This document shows positions 33,543-44,318 of a DNA stretch of 64,000 nucleotides, piece after piece (the first letter of the stretch is position 1; the number at the start of each line of letters is the position of its first letter). The translations under genes and the position numbers were made by a program. The DNA is from Labia minor. Its lineage: Eukaryota; Arthropoda; Insecta; Dermaptera; Spongiphoridae. The DNA is taken from positions 13,170,491-13,234,490 of the forward strand of contig OY720345.1 in assembly GCA_963082975.1 (NCBI GenBank), given 5' to 3'. The notes beneath the pieces were generated by a model. The model did no database searches, was not told the DNA's origin, and worked only from the letters and a program-made list of their open reading frames with translations.

Positions 33543-34110
33543 AACCAATTTCATCATCGAGGCGGACGGGTAGTGTAGAAAGGGAAGAGGGGAAGTAATT
33601 GAATAAAGAGCAAATTAGATATCAAAGAATTATATATACAGGATTGTAATATCGCTACTTTCTTTGTCATAGAAAGTAATTATATGCTTGACCTCTCTCC
33701 CTCTCTCTCTCTCTTACTTTACTAGCATAGAGGTTTGAATTCCACCTACCCTTCCCTCATCTCTCACTCCAGCTTATATAACGTATTTCATCCTCGTTTG
33801 GACTTGAACTACTTCACTCTCCTCCCAATTTAATTCACCCCCACCCCCCACCCCTCTCCTCTCTCTCTCTTTATCCTTTTTCTACTGTCCTATTTCAACA
33901 CAACTAAATTATAATAATAATAATAATAATAATTATTATTATTATTAAATATTATCTCTTGTTAGAATGTCGTCGTCGTTGTCGTCGTTTCTACCGCTTT
34001 TGACTTTCTCATTCTCTCTTTAGGGAGAGTTTTACCACCCGGAGGGTGAAACATAAACGAATTGTCAAATGCATAAACATCATCAACCCCTCCCCCCCTC
34101 CCACATATAA
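33540..34110. other. Island with CT tracts and a palindromic AAT/ATT repeat
   Basis: GGCGGACGGGTAGTG at the left, CT-rich sequence at 33690-33870 and a (GTC)n-like run (about 33968-33985). At 33918-33947, 15-bp perfect arms of (AAT)n and (ATT)n form a palindrome. No coding evidence, no match to mobile elements. Confidence 0.4.
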
Positions 34111-34191
34111 ATTATAATTTTGTATATTCATATTTCTATTTTTAAAATATTTTAGGCAAATTTCCATAAATAGTTTTTATTATTCTTAAAT

Positions 34192-34478
34192 TAGTGATTC
34201 TTAACCTGGGCGATTTTTGGACTATACGATTTTGGTGGGGGGCAATACGTTTTTTTTTTTTGGGGGGGGGGGGTGAAATCATTTTCAACTCTAAAAAAAA
34301 GGCTAGATGATTTGGCGATCAGGCTTTTTAAACATTTCGGCTTTTTTTCAATATGGTTCTAAAAAAAAATGTAAGATTATTTTGATTTTGAATTTTGAAT
34401 CTGTTAAAATGTATAGGGGGGCGAATTATGAAGCCGGCCATACGAAATGGGCGTTTGGTCCAAAATGATTGAGCACTA
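34192..34478. mobile_element. Degraded hAT miniature element
   Basis: The left end TAGTGATTCTTAACCTGGGC resembles the M1 terminus with its first base changed. The right-end complement TAGTGCTCAATCATTTTGGA is weaker. The interior holds the shared module AACATTTCGGCTTTTTTTCA...ATGGTTCTAAAAAAA and a T14G12 run (about 34248-34273). No target duplication could be read. Confidence 0.6.
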
Positions 34479-34484
34479 CTACCA

Positions 34485-34895
34485 TAAATAATCTATAAAT
34501 AAAAATTAAATACTGAATAGAATAATTTTATAATCTAAATTAATTAATTTTATTATTCACAAATCAAAAAAAAAACAAAAAATGAAACTACCTATGCATG
34601 TATATTACAAAAAAATTTTTAAAAAAACAAAGAATAATGATATGATATATTTATATGTTGGTATATATTTAGTAAAGTAGATAAATATCTGACATTGAAT
34701 TTTCATTATATCTTGAATCATTTTTTTGTATTCTCTTTATTCTTTTAAAGATACATAGGTACGAGTATACTTGTCATAAAAATATACATATATATATAAA
34801 TATTTCCTCATTTTGTTGTATATATATATAATGTTTAAAGTAATAATAATAATAAAAAAGACAAAGAATATAATTTTCCAGCTGGCTTGATTTCA
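34485..34895. other. AT-rich spacer
   Basis: A/T-rich; nothing recognised. Confidence 0.5.
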
Positions 34896-34899
34896 AATC

Positions 34900-35340
34900 A
34901 ACATTTTCTATCCTCTTTTCTATATCTATACCGTTTATAAAAGGGAAAAAGAGTGTAGAGGGGAGGGCGAGGAGGTGGTTTGCAGGAGGGAAAAGACGAC
35001 TTTAGAAATTATATTATTAATAATTAATTTACCGGTTTTGTAGACAGAGAAAGAGCGAGACCACGAGAGAAGAAATGAGTGAGAGAGAGAGAACCCTTTT
35101 TAGCTTTTGTATATTCGCGAAAAACCCTTTTATAACGCTTGAGAAGAGATTAAAATTATTTTCTAACCCCCTCTATCTCTCCCCCTATCCCCTCCAAATT
35201 CTACTCATCCCTTCTTCATTCACCCGCACCTCCTCTTGCGTTTTGCTCTTCGATGAAGCTTAGGAGGAGGAGTGGTTGCCGCCAGAATCATATTTCCACC
35301 CTCTTTTAAACCATCCACCTTCAAAAACCCTTCACGATTT
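34900..35340. other. Purine-then-pyrimidine island
   Basis: Purine-rich GGGGAGGGCGAGGAGG and GA repeats at about 35045-35091, then a C-rich segment 35165-35235. The 62-residue plus-strand frame has no recognisable domain. No repeat match. Confidence 0.25.
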
Positions 35341-35344
35341 CCTT

Positions 35345-35800
35345 TTTTTTTAATTTGCCTCCTGAAATATATATAGATATTTAAAAAACGGATTTTAATA
35401 AATTTTAATACTCAATTTTCAAAGGAAATTTTCCGATTGGACAATTATGAATGGAAAAAATAAAAATGACATAATTGAAGGGAGAGAAAAAAAATGACGA
35501 TGGGTGTAATATTCTATTCTAAAAAAAATTACTATAAAATTAATTATCTATGTAATTATTATTTACCAAAAAAAAAAATCTAAAAAATTACATTTAATAT
35601 TTTATAAAAATTAGTTTTTAATCAATTATCAATCAAAATATGTTTGTTTTTTTAAAGTTTTTTTTATTTAACTTAATTTATATTATTTGTATATTTTAAC
35701 TCAGTATGTAAAATTTACTTGTTTAGAATTTTAATTAATTTTCTTCCAAAAATAATTTTATAGTATATTACTAATATCGTATGTGGTATATACACAATGG
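35345..35800. other. AT-rich spacer
   Basis: A/T-rich; nothing recognised. Confidence 0.5.
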
Positions 35801-35809
35801 TATTATATA

Positions 35810-35845
35810 TAGGCAAATCGAGAACATAATGTTCTCGGTTGCCTA
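35810..35845. repeat. Stem-loop left of a hAT insertion
   Basis: TAGGCAAATCGAGAACAT pairs with ATGTTCTCGGTTGCCTA through a near-perfect stem (one bulge/mismatch site) with a single-base loop. It is part of a G+C-richer sequence split by the hAT copy at 35873-36172; a second small stem-loop (CTGATT-GTG-AATCAG, 36186-36200) lies on the other side. Confidence 0.75.
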
Positions 35846-35872
35846 TGTGCAAGGGACTCCTGTCTACTAGTA

Positions 35873-36172
35873 CAGAGGTTGCCAAAGTGGTGGTCCGCGG
35901 ACCACTAGTGGTCCGCGAGAAAATTTCGCTGGTCCGCAGAAAAATGAGGAATATACTTACTCATCATGTTAAGTTATGTTTTAAGATGCATTAAAACATG
36001 ATTCAATTCATAACTATACGTGATAAGTTATAAAAACTCAATGTTTATGTATTCTTTGATCACAATTTTTATTTATAAATATATTTAACACTTAAAAAAT
36101 CCTATTAGTGGTCCGCGGGATTTAAATTATGAATTAACTGGTCCGTGAGGTCAAAAAGTTTGGCGACCGCTG
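35873..36172. mobile_element. hAT miniature element with perfect 8-bp TSD
   Basis: 300 bp. Left end CAGAGGTTGCCAAAGTGGTG; right-end complement CAGCGGTCGCCAAACTTTTT. Flanked by TACTAGTA at 35865-35872 and 36173-36180. GTGGTCCGCGG occurs repeatedly near both ends (TGGTCCGCGGACCACTAGTG at the left, itself palindromic). The interior is AT-rich and non-coding. Confidence 0.95.
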
Positions 36173-36204
36173 TACTAGTATGCCTCTGATTGTGAATCAG
36201 GCGT

Positions 36205-36985
36205 TGTCAGAGAATATATAAATACATATATTTCTATACATTAATTTTAAAATTAATATATCAAATTGTTATAAAAATTAATAATTTATACTGGATTATT
36301 TAAAATTAAACAAAAAAAATATATTTTTCAAAACTCTATTCATTTTTAAATATATTCAATACAAGAAAAGGCATTATATACATATACAATTTCTTTTTTT
36401 TCAATTTCACTTTTGTGAGCTCAATAAATTTAAAATTTTTAATTATTATATTGTATTATCATATTAACTTATATATTAGATTTTATAAAAAAAAATATAA
36501 ATGGGAAAATTATACTTACATATTTTTCTTTTTTTCCTATTGGTTTTGAATATTTCAATAAAAGTAATTTGTTGTTTATCTATAAATATAAATAAATATT
36601 AAGTTTTTTCATATTCAAAATAAAGTAATTTTTTTTTTTTATGTTTTGTATGATGAGCAGATAATATTATATATATTTTTTCTCTCACTAATGTCCTATT
36701 TAAGCTTGTCTTTGAGTTATTTTTATTTATTTAATGGATCAGTATTTTCTCTTTTCTTAGGGTAGAATTGGAGGAAGGGGGGAGGGGGTGGTTAAAAAGG
36801 GAATGAAATGATACAAAAAAATAGAATACGACTATATCCAATGGTATATAGTAATAAAAACAGGAAAAAAAGTAATTTTTCAATAACTAATCCTGATGGA
36901 GAGACTTTCTTCAAGACATAGAAAGAAGAGGAAGATGAAAAAATATACAGTGAGCAGGAGAAATAAAAAAAAAGAGAAGAAAACG
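36205..36985. other. AT-rich spacer
   Basis: A/T-rich up to about 36730, then purine-rich (GGAGGAAGGGGGGAGGGGG near 36770). The 83-residue minus-strand frame at 36792-37043 is Ser/Phe low complexity and is not called. Confidence 0.45.
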
Positions 36986-36989
36986 ATCG

Positions 36990-37170
36990 AATTAAGTAGA
37001 TGACAATGCTCTCTCTATTTGGAGACAAATCCAAAATCCCCAAGATTCAACCTCGCCATCGCCCCCTCCTCAGTCCATCTCCACCCATTCTCATCCTTTC
37101 AACAACCACCATCATCAGTTAACTATTATTCCATTCTCTCTCAGCTTTCAAATCTTCTTCATGATTCTTT
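36990..37170. other. C-rich island
   Basis: Short pyrimidine-rich island (CCTCGCCATCGCCCCCTCC near 37050). No domain in the 88-residue overlapping frame; no repeat match. Confidence 0.25.
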
Positions 37171-37174
37171 AAGA

Positions 37175-37895
37175 AAAATAAATTGCAAAGATAAAAGCAT
37201 ACAAGAGGAAAAAAAAAATAAAAAATTGATTGATTCTATTATTTATTTGTTTTTATTTAAGTATTTTTTTATTTCAACAAAATAATAATATGTTTGTATA
37301 TATATAAATATTAAATACTAAACAATATACATTAATATATTATATTTATAATAAATTATTTTTATATTTTTTTTTAAATTGAATTTCAGTATTTATTATC
37401 GATTTAATCAGTCAATGCTTTTATATTTTTATTAAAATTTTCGTGATCTTGGTGAAATCACTCAAAACTAAATATTATAACATTAATCTTTTAATATTAA
37501 ACTTATAGAAGTTATTTTTTTTTTCAAAATTCGATCTTTCTTTCTTAAAAATAACGGCCCCAGGTCACAATGACTACAGTCCTGAAAATAATAATTTAAA
37601 AATATGAAGTTTTTTGTTTGTTTCTTATATCAATTTAGTTGTAGTACTTAAATATTTTTATTTCTAAAAAAATATACAATCTGAATGTTTGTATAATATA
37701 TACAAATTTATACAAGGTAACTGATTGCAAAATTATTTGACACATTGTATCTTATATAACAATATAAAAATTGAAACAAAAGCAAACCATTTTATAAATA
37801 AAACAAAAATTGAAAAATTAAAAGAAAAATTATAAATTAATGATTTATTGTTGAATAAAAATAGTATTTTATAAAATTAAATTTTTATTTACCTA
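37175..37895. other. AT-rich spacer
   Basis: A/T-rich; nothing recognised. Confidence 0.5.
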
Positions 37896-37899
37896 AAAT

Positions 37900-38085
37900 T
37901 TAACGAAAATTGCAATATTTCGGTCATGTCATGGGAAATCCATCAAAATACATGCTGATGCAGGGGAAGATCTACGGAAAACGGGGACGTAGGCGTTTGT
38001 CGTCTTCGAGATTGGTATGGTCTTTCTTCTGTAGAATTGTTTCGAAGAACAATGAACAAAACACAATAGCTAACATGTTTTTTTA
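37900..38085 (+). pseudogene. Non-LTR retrotransposon ORF2 C-terminal remnant
   Basis: The plus strand reads LQYFGHVMGNPSKYMLMQGK then IYGKRGRRRL, followed in shifted frames by WYGLSSVELFRRT and NKTQ. These correspond to the C-terminal region of insect non-LTR reverse transcriptases (the FGHVMR...GRRRLSWL...W...S..ELFR region). The remnant is frameshifted, lacks the catalytic core and abuts a mariner copy to its right. The residues differ from the 53940 family, so it may be a third non-LTR lineage. Confidence 0.7.
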
Positions 38086-38149
38086 TTCTTTCCCTATAGT
38101 ATTTCTAAATACAATTTTTTTGTAAAAAATGCACGTCTGTTATTTGAAA

Positions 38150-38817
38150 ATTATAAAAAATATTTTATTCAAAATTGTCCCCTTTGGAATTTATACATTT
38201 TTTCCACCTCTTCGGCTGGTTATGAATTCCACGTCAAAAAATCAACTCTTTCTTTGAGTCAAGCTATTTTAGTACATTTTCATACAAATCGAAGTGTTGT
38301 TCGGCGAGTGTATGTTCCAATGATGCAAATAGATCATAATCAGACGGAGCCAAGTCTGGAGAATAAGCCGCATACGGTAGTACTTCCCAATGGAACGCCT
38401 CGATCGTATCCGTGACCCATTTTGCTGCCTGTGAGGGGGCATTATCATGAAGCAAAATGACTTTATGTTGCCTTTTTGTATATTCCGGTCGTTTTTCACT
38501 TATTGCTCGATTCAAATAGATCAGTGTTAACGATTCACCAGGTTTTAGAAGCTCATAATATATTATACCCATTTTTACACTTTTTCGGTAGTTTTCTTCA
38601 AATGATAGCAGAAATCCAATGCTGTCCACAAATCATAGTTCGTAGGCACAAAACTTGACACGTTTGAGGTTATAGAAAATTATACTGGTGTATGAAACTT
38701 AGGATATTGTGTGTTGACAGACTCTTAAAGAGAGACGATGGCGCTACAGAAGCGATCTTACGGTCTTTAAATTGATACAATCTATAGGGAAATTCCGGTT
38801 TCATACTTCTACACCTG
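38150..38817 (-). mobile_element. mariner copy with catalytic core, 5' part deleted
   Basis: The right edge has the complement CAGGTGTAGAAGTATGAAAC (38798-38817), probably the 5' terminal repeat. A matching left terminal repeat was not found, so the copy may be truncated at its 3' side. It contains a transposase pseudogene on the minus strand. TIR assignment is tentative. Confidence 0.65.
38186..38640 (-). pseudogene. mariner (DD34D) transposase, broken
   Basis: Minus-strand translation shows MGIIYYELLKPGESL, then KVILLHDNAPSQAA with the second catalytic Asp, and LPYAAYSPDLAPSDYDLF with the third. 34 residues lie between these two Asp, the diagnostic mariner DD34D spacing. The C-terminus (RWKKCINSKGDNFE then stop) is present at about 38186-38220, after two in-frame stop codons (after YENVLK and after KKELIF). 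The helix-turn-helix region and first catalytic Asp are missing upstream. This is the opposite deletion pattern to the copies at 50953, 55461 and 57529. Confidence 0.9.
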
Positions 38818-38821
38818 ATAA

Positions 38822-39045
38822 AATCTAGTCATTTTTTTAAAATAGATTTTAATCCAATTATCATTATATTGATTATAATAAAAATGATCACAATTAATAA
38901 TATTGTTTTGAGAAATATTTTTTTTAAGATTCAATTCAGGGGTAACATATGTTACAATAGCTTACAAAGAATCATTTAATCAAAACTATTATTTTATCAT
39001 TCGTTTATATTGTTATATACTATAGGTAAGGTCCTTAAATAATAA
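38822..39045. other. AT-rich spacer
   Basis: A/T-rich; nothing recognised. Confidence 0.4.
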
Positions 39046-39055
39046 TAGATTAAGG

Positions 39056-39209
39056 CAGTGATTCTGAATCTATGGGACGCGCGACTTTTTTTCAATATGG
39101 TTCTAAAAAAAAAAAAAGATGGTTAGATGATTTGGGGGGGAGGGGGGGGTGGCGATAAAAATTATGATTGAAAATTAGGCCGTGAATACCTTAAGGTTGA
39201 GAAACACTG
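39056..39209. mobile_element. hAT miniature element with perfect 8-bp TSD
   Basis: 154 bp. Left end CAGTGATTCTGAATCTATGG; right-end complement CAGTGTTTCTCAACCTTAAG. Flanked by GATTAAGG at 39048-39055 and 39210-39217. The interior has CGACTTTTTTTCAATATGGT followed by TCTAAAAAAA, the module shared by several other miniature elements here, and a GGGGGGG-rich stretch. Confidence 0.95.
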
Positions 39210-39219
39210 GATTAAGGAA

Positions 39220-39655
39220 AAATCTGACTAAAAGTTTATTTGAAAGAGGCACTAAATTTAGAGAAGAAATTTATAAGATAAGATTTATGAAGGTATCTTA
39301 TAGTAGGGGCTCTGGTGGAATGTGGTATCTGTAACCAAGAGATTTGCTATAATAACACATATTAGATTTAAAATGACATATACCACATACCAATGGTATG
39401 ACCATTGAATATATATTAATAAATTTGAAATTATTGTTTATGTTTTTCAAAGGAATAATTTTTATAATATGTATATTATAATAGTAATAATTATAATAAT
39501 AAAATTTTATAGTATTACATTTATATATAAAAGATATTCTTTAGTTATATTTATTATATTCTTTTGATTGAGCTCATATATATACCATGAATTGGTTTGC
39601 ATGTTAAATACCTTTAAAATAGCTTTATCAGTAATTGTTTTTTAAATGGTTGTTT
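39220..39655. other. AT-rich spacer
   Basis: A/T-rich; nothing recognised. Confidence 0.5.
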
Positions 39656-39659
39656 ATTT

Positions 39660-39885
39660 GAAACCACAAAAACCAAAGAGGACGATCGTTTTTTTACATC
39701 CCTTTCCGCAGTCGATTTAATTTATTCAATCAGAAAACACGGGGCGCCCTTCCTCCAACCGCCCTTTCGAAACCTCACCTCTTCATCGCCCCCACTTACC
39801 CTCCTTCTCCCTTTTTCCTATATTCAATGTTCGAATAACTTTTTTTTTTTTTAAAAAAAGAGAGCTTTAACAGGGATGTCGACAA
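39660..39885. other. C-rich island
   Basis: AACACGGGGCGCCCTTCCTCC and CGCCCCCACTTACCCTCC mark a G+C-richer, pyrimidine-skewed patch; a T13A7-type run follows at about 39841. No repeat match, no gene. Confidence 0.25.
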
Positions 39886-39889
39886 GTTT

Positions 39890-40880
39890 CACAGTAAAAT
39901 TATATAGATTAATATAACAAAAAAAAAAAAATACTATAAATATTTTTATATATGACCAAAATAGAGGGTGAGTTTATTAAAAAAATGTAAATCTCATTTT
40001 ATTTATTAGAAACAATAATGGTTAAAAGATAATATTAAAATTTTAAACTACTAAATTATAAAGATTTGTCATTTATTCATTTTCGAATCGTAATGTAAAG
40101 TGATTAAAAATATTTCAACTTTTTATTTAGGTACAATATAAGTAAGTCAAGTCTGATGATCACTTTGGGTTGTTTAGTTCATTTTTGGGTTGATTTTCTA
40201 TATAATTAAATGGATGTAATTTTTATTATTTAATACATTTTTTTTTTATTTATGTCTTAATTTTAATTTTAATATTTTTGTTTAATTTACCAATAAAAAT
40301 TTTTAAGATATAAATTTATACAAATATACTAGACGTGGATTAAAAATTTTTCAAAAAAATATAAAATTAAATTTAAATTTTGTTGATCAATTATTTACAT
40401 TATGAAGATTTAAAATTTAAATTTTATTCTTAATTTTATATGTTTTATATTTTATTTCTTGTTTAACCTAACAAATTCATTGATATATAAATTTCTTATG
40501 AGACTAATGAACTTGCAACAACCATATTCCTCTAGAATACCCAAATAATTTTGCGGGTCTCTTTGAAGGGGTATCATATAATATAAATTTATAGTGTATT
40601 AAATAAAGTGCCTTTTTTAATACATTGCTATTGACTATTTTGGCCATACATTAATCATACATTAATCATTTAATTTTCAAAAATCAAAACAATAATAATA
40701 ATAATAATATTTTAGTATTATATAATTTCAGTATTTATAATTATATATTTATAGGTATATATGGGTAGTTTAAATAAATATTTTTTAGTTATTTATTTCA
40801 CATTTAAGAAGACAATTTTAGATGTCATTATTATTAATAAATAATTTTTAACTTTTTCTTATTTTTATAAAATATTTCTA
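39890..40880. other. AT-rich spacer
   Basis: A/T-rich; an (AAT)n run at about 40690-40708. Nothing else recognised. Confidence 0.5.
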
Positions 40881-40890
40881 TACTTGGTGA

Positions 40891-41874
40891 CAGGGCCACC
40901 CTAACCACAGGGCTAATTGGGCTATAGCCCTAGGGCGCAAGCCTTCTGGGAGCGACAATTTTATTGGTTTATATATTTTTCCTTATTGTTAAGTAGTAGT
41001 TTTTAGTCGCCTCCAACCCGGAGTGACATCACTTCGAAGATTTTAATCATGCACATTCAAAATACATATCTATTTTTCTTATTCATTAAATCCGTATAAG
41101 CATTGAATAAATAATTTTAATAAGAAACCTAACAGCAGCGATAATTGAGCATTTTGAGAATGTTGTGCCTGCGAAATTTTGACATATAAAATTTTTAACA
41201 CAAATGACATTGTTTCAAATTTTATTGAAGAGTCTCTTTATTTTAAACACGTGAATTTTTATTAGAAAACAAATAAAATATATCTACTGTAGAACTTAGT
41301 CTAAGAAAAATAAAAAAAATTGAGTGTACTTTTCCTAACGTGGCCACAGCACTGAGCATTTTTTTTAAGTATTGCCACTACAAATTGCAGCGGTGAAAGA
41401 TCTTTTTGGGCACTGTGAAAAGGATAAAAAATTAAAAATTAAAAAATCTTTGGGAGAAAGCAAATGATTCGAGTATTTTGTCCATAGAGAGTGATTTATT
41501 TAATAACTTAAATTCGGGTGATATTATTTATCCATTTGCAAAAGAAAAAGCTAGGAAAATAAATATATAACTTTCTTTTTTTATACTATATAGCTTATTT
41601 TTGTTCATATAGGTTGTTTTTTTAATTTTGCATAAAATTTATGTTTTAAAGAATTATAAAGATTTTCAGAATTCACATAATTAATAATACTTATATTTCT
41701 TGATTTAATTGCTTTTATGTTTTAGTTTATTGTATTGGTCTAATTATAATAAATTGACAATTTCTACTTCGGACACTTTTGTATACCCATTTCGCTCCTA
41801 CTAACCATTTTCTTATGAAAAGGGGCGCAAAATTTTAGGAGCCCACGGGCGCCGAAAATCTTAGGACGGCCCTG
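40891..41874. mobile_element. 984-bp CAGGGCC-ended hAT-like element, perfect TSD
   Basis: Left end CAGGGCCACCCTAACCACAG; right-end complement CAGGGCCGTCCTAAGATTTT. Flanked by CTTGGTGA at 40883-40890 and 41875-41882, an exact 8-bp duplication. GGGCGCAAGCC near the left and GGGGCGCAAAATTTTAGGAG near the right show extended similarity beyond the termini. The interior is AT-rich with no transposase recognised. A related terminus (CAGGGCCGGCCCTAG) begins at 63606. Confidence 0.95.
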
Positions 41875-41884
41875 CTTGGTGAAA

Positions 41885-42105
41885 TAAATAAATTAATAAT
41901 ATTATAAATAAAATAAATTATGATATGATGAATTTATTTTTAGGATATTATAATTTTTATTTCTTATTAATATTCTCTATTATATTCTTTTAATATTATT
42001 TTGATTGAATTGATAGAATTTTTTTGATTTATTAAATCACTCAATATAAGTTTGTTAGATATATGAACATCATATAAATGAGTGTTATTTTCGTAAAAGT
42101 AACCT
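41885..42105. other. AT-rich spacer
   Basis: A/T-rich; nothing recognised. Confidence 0.4.
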
Positions 42106-42109
42106 CATT

Positions 42110-42560
42110 AAGTGGATTTTCCCTCCATAAACTACGCCGATTACGATTGAATGAGATTGATTGAAGAGAGACCAAACGGGACAGAGGGTAGAAAGGTGGT
42201 AGTAGTGAAGGATGGGGGAAGGGGATAAATAAGAAATAAGCTAATAAAAAGACGGGACTAGTGTATATAATACACGGGATGGTATCCCGAGTTGATCTCC
42301 CTTGTCTTCGTGTGGTGGGTGGGTGGATAAAGAGAGAGAGAGAGAGAGAGAGAAAGTGGGAGAAGAGGAGAGAAAGGGCGGCTGTTGATTGCTCAAATTT
42401 ATCTTTGGCTTCTCGCCCTGGGTCCATTTATTAGCCATCATCCATTTGGGTAGCCAACAGACGCCACCCTTCAATAACATCCGTCAAGTTTATTGGTGAA
42501 ATAAAAACAAACTAAAATCCCCTCTCTTTCATTCTCTCTTTATCAATCTACCTATCTATG
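42110..42560. other. Purine-skewed island with (GA)n
   Basis: GGGGGAAGGGGATAAATAAG, a GA tract at about 42331-42353, and more complex sequence around 42390-42480 (GGGCGGCTGTTGATTGC, CAACAGACGCCACCC). Minus-strand frames of 128 and 79 residues are Ser/Leu low complexity over the GA tract and are not called. No repeat match. Confidence 0.3.
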
Positions 42561-42564
42561 TACT

Positions 42565-42990
42565 ATATATACTATATTTTGGATTGCAGGTGATAAATTT
42601 GATTTTAGAAGAAAACTTTATATAATAATAATAATCAAATAATATTATAAAAAATGAGAAGAGTGAGGAAAGGAAAAATAGAATTATGTGAGAATATAAT
42701 ATAATAAAATATTTATATTTTATAATTTAATAATATTTATTTTTTTAAAATTATGTTATTTTAATATTTATGATATGATTTTTTTCTACTTAAATTTTAT
42801 TTTTTGATTATAAAAGTTAAAATGAATAAATAAAATAACTAAAATAATCATTTATATAATATAATATATTATATGTATTAAAATAAGTTTGTTTCTTAGA
42901 AGGGGGCGTCACTCTCAGAGAAATTAATTATTTTTTGTGAATTGATCCAACTTATCTATAAAATTTTAATTCATTTGGACAAAGAATGTA
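42565..42990. other. AT-rich spacer
   Basis: A/T-rich; nothing recognised. Confidence 0.5.
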
Positions 42991-43000
42991 GACGTTAATG

Positions 43001-43384
43001 CAGCGGTTTCCAACCTGGGGGGCGCGAGACTTTTGCGAGGTGTACGCGAAGGCAATTCAAGTGCCCTCAAACTTTTGAAAATTCTCGATTTTTTTTCAAT
43101 TTTTTCCCAATATGGTTCTAAAAAAAGGTAAGATGATTTTGTGGCGAAACATTTGAACATTTTCGATTTTTTTTCAGTATGGTTCCAAAAAAAAGGTCAG
43201 ATGATTTTGAAATGCTCTGAACCATGGCCCACCCGTATTGTTATATTATTTCAGAAATGTGCCCTACTATTGAAAAAGGAAATTAGATTATTATAAAAAT
43301 TAAGATTATTACAAAATAAAAGGGGGGCGCAAGAATATTTTTAACAAAAGGGGGGCGCCGGTACAGAAAGGTTGGAAATCACTG
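43001..43384. mobile_element. hAT miniature element with perfect 8-bp TSD
   Basis: 384 bp. Left end CAGCGGTTTCCAACCTGGGG; right-end complement CAGTGATTTCCAACCTTTCT. Flanked by CGTTAATG at 42993-43000 and 43385-43392. The module (CGATTTTTTTTCA...TATGGTTCTAAAAAAAGGT) occurs twice in tandem. GGGGGGCGC occurs near both ends. The minus-strand frame at 42966-43160 is an artefact of the repeat. Confidence 0.95.
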
Positions 43385-43394
43385 CGTTAATGGG

Positions 43395-43690
43395 TCACCT
43401 ACATATACGATCGTATATTAAAATAGGAATCATTATTAAATAGAATTTATAGAATTCAATACCTTAATTTAATATTTGTTTGTAATATTATTCTGAAAAA
43501 CAATATTTTAATTCATACAAAAAAAATCTTTTGGAAACTAAAATAAGTTTGTTATTCCCATCAATCAATCTTGTCTAATTCTACTCTTTCTTCCTTCAAT
43601 ATATATTGATTGCACACAATATAATATATAAAGTATCAATAAAATAACAAAAACAAAATAAAAATTCCTTATATTCGAAAATAAATAATA
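43395..43690. other. AT-rich spacer
   Basis: A/T-rich; nothing recognised. Confidence 0.4.
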
Positions 43691-43697
43691 TTTACGC

Positions 43698-43996
43698 CAG
43701 AGGTTCCCAAAGTGGTCTATATCGACCTCTAGGGGTCTATGGCAACCTGCAAGGGGTCTACGGCAGCGAATAAAAAATTTGGGGGTCCATGAAATGAAAT
43801 TGGGGGTCTACGTGTTTTCTCGACTGACAAAGGTAAATTGTTTTTCCGACATGGCTTTTAAAACATTTTTCAATAAGGCTTTGAAAAAAATGGGTAAATT
43901 TTTTTTTATAAAAAATCAAAATTAATTTAGGGGGTCTACCCAAATCCGAAAAACATGGCAAGGGGTCTACGACACAAAAAAGTTTGGGAACCTATG
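43698..43996. mobile_element. hAT miniature element, TSD not legible
   Basis: About 300 bp with left end CAGAGGTTCCCAAAGTGGTC and right-end complement CATAGGTTCCCAAACTTTTT. GGGGTCTAC/GGGGTCTATGGC recurs several times near both ends. The flanking 8-mers do not match, so the insertion is old or one end is altered. The overlapping minus-strand frame is not a gene. Confidence 0.8.
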
Positions 43997-43999
43997 ATA

Positions 44000-44165
44000 T
44001 AAAATTCTTTTTGATATAAAAATGGCAAAATTTAGTAAAATTTTACAAAAACCAGAAAAACTAGACTTACATATTATAATATACTAGCTGCTCAGAGCTC
44101 CTTCGTCGCTCTTCACATCTAGACGGGGGCTCCGCCCCCTGTACCCCCGAGTGGTACATAGTATT
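44000..44165 (-). mobile_element. Possible Helitron-like 3' end
   Basis: On the minus strand the sequence ends ...GAAGGAGCTCTGAGCAGCTAGTATA, with AGAGC...GCTCT able to pair and CTAGT at the edge (about 44092-44096). GGGGGCTCCGCCCCC nearby is palindromic (about 44128-44142). Only this terminal patch is recognisable and the other end is not identified. Confidence 0.35.
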
Positions 44166-44318
44166 TGGTTGAAAGTAGTAAAAGGTTTTCATCCATTTTG
44201 TTTCAAACAATGTATAACATAAAACATTCATTTCTTATTGTGTGATTATTTAAAATATATTTTAATTTATTTAGTAAAATAATTATATATATTATTATTG
44301 AATATGTTATATCTATCT

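Noticed and set aside
36186..36200. CTGATT-GTG-AATCAG as a tRNA-His anticodon arm
   Set aside because: Only a 4-5 bp stem with one G-T pair, and no other tRNA arm can be placed on either side even after removing the hAT insertion.
42041..42480. 128- and 79-residue minus-strand frames
   Set aside because: Ser/Leu-rich translation of a GA tract; the two frames conflict and neither has a domain.
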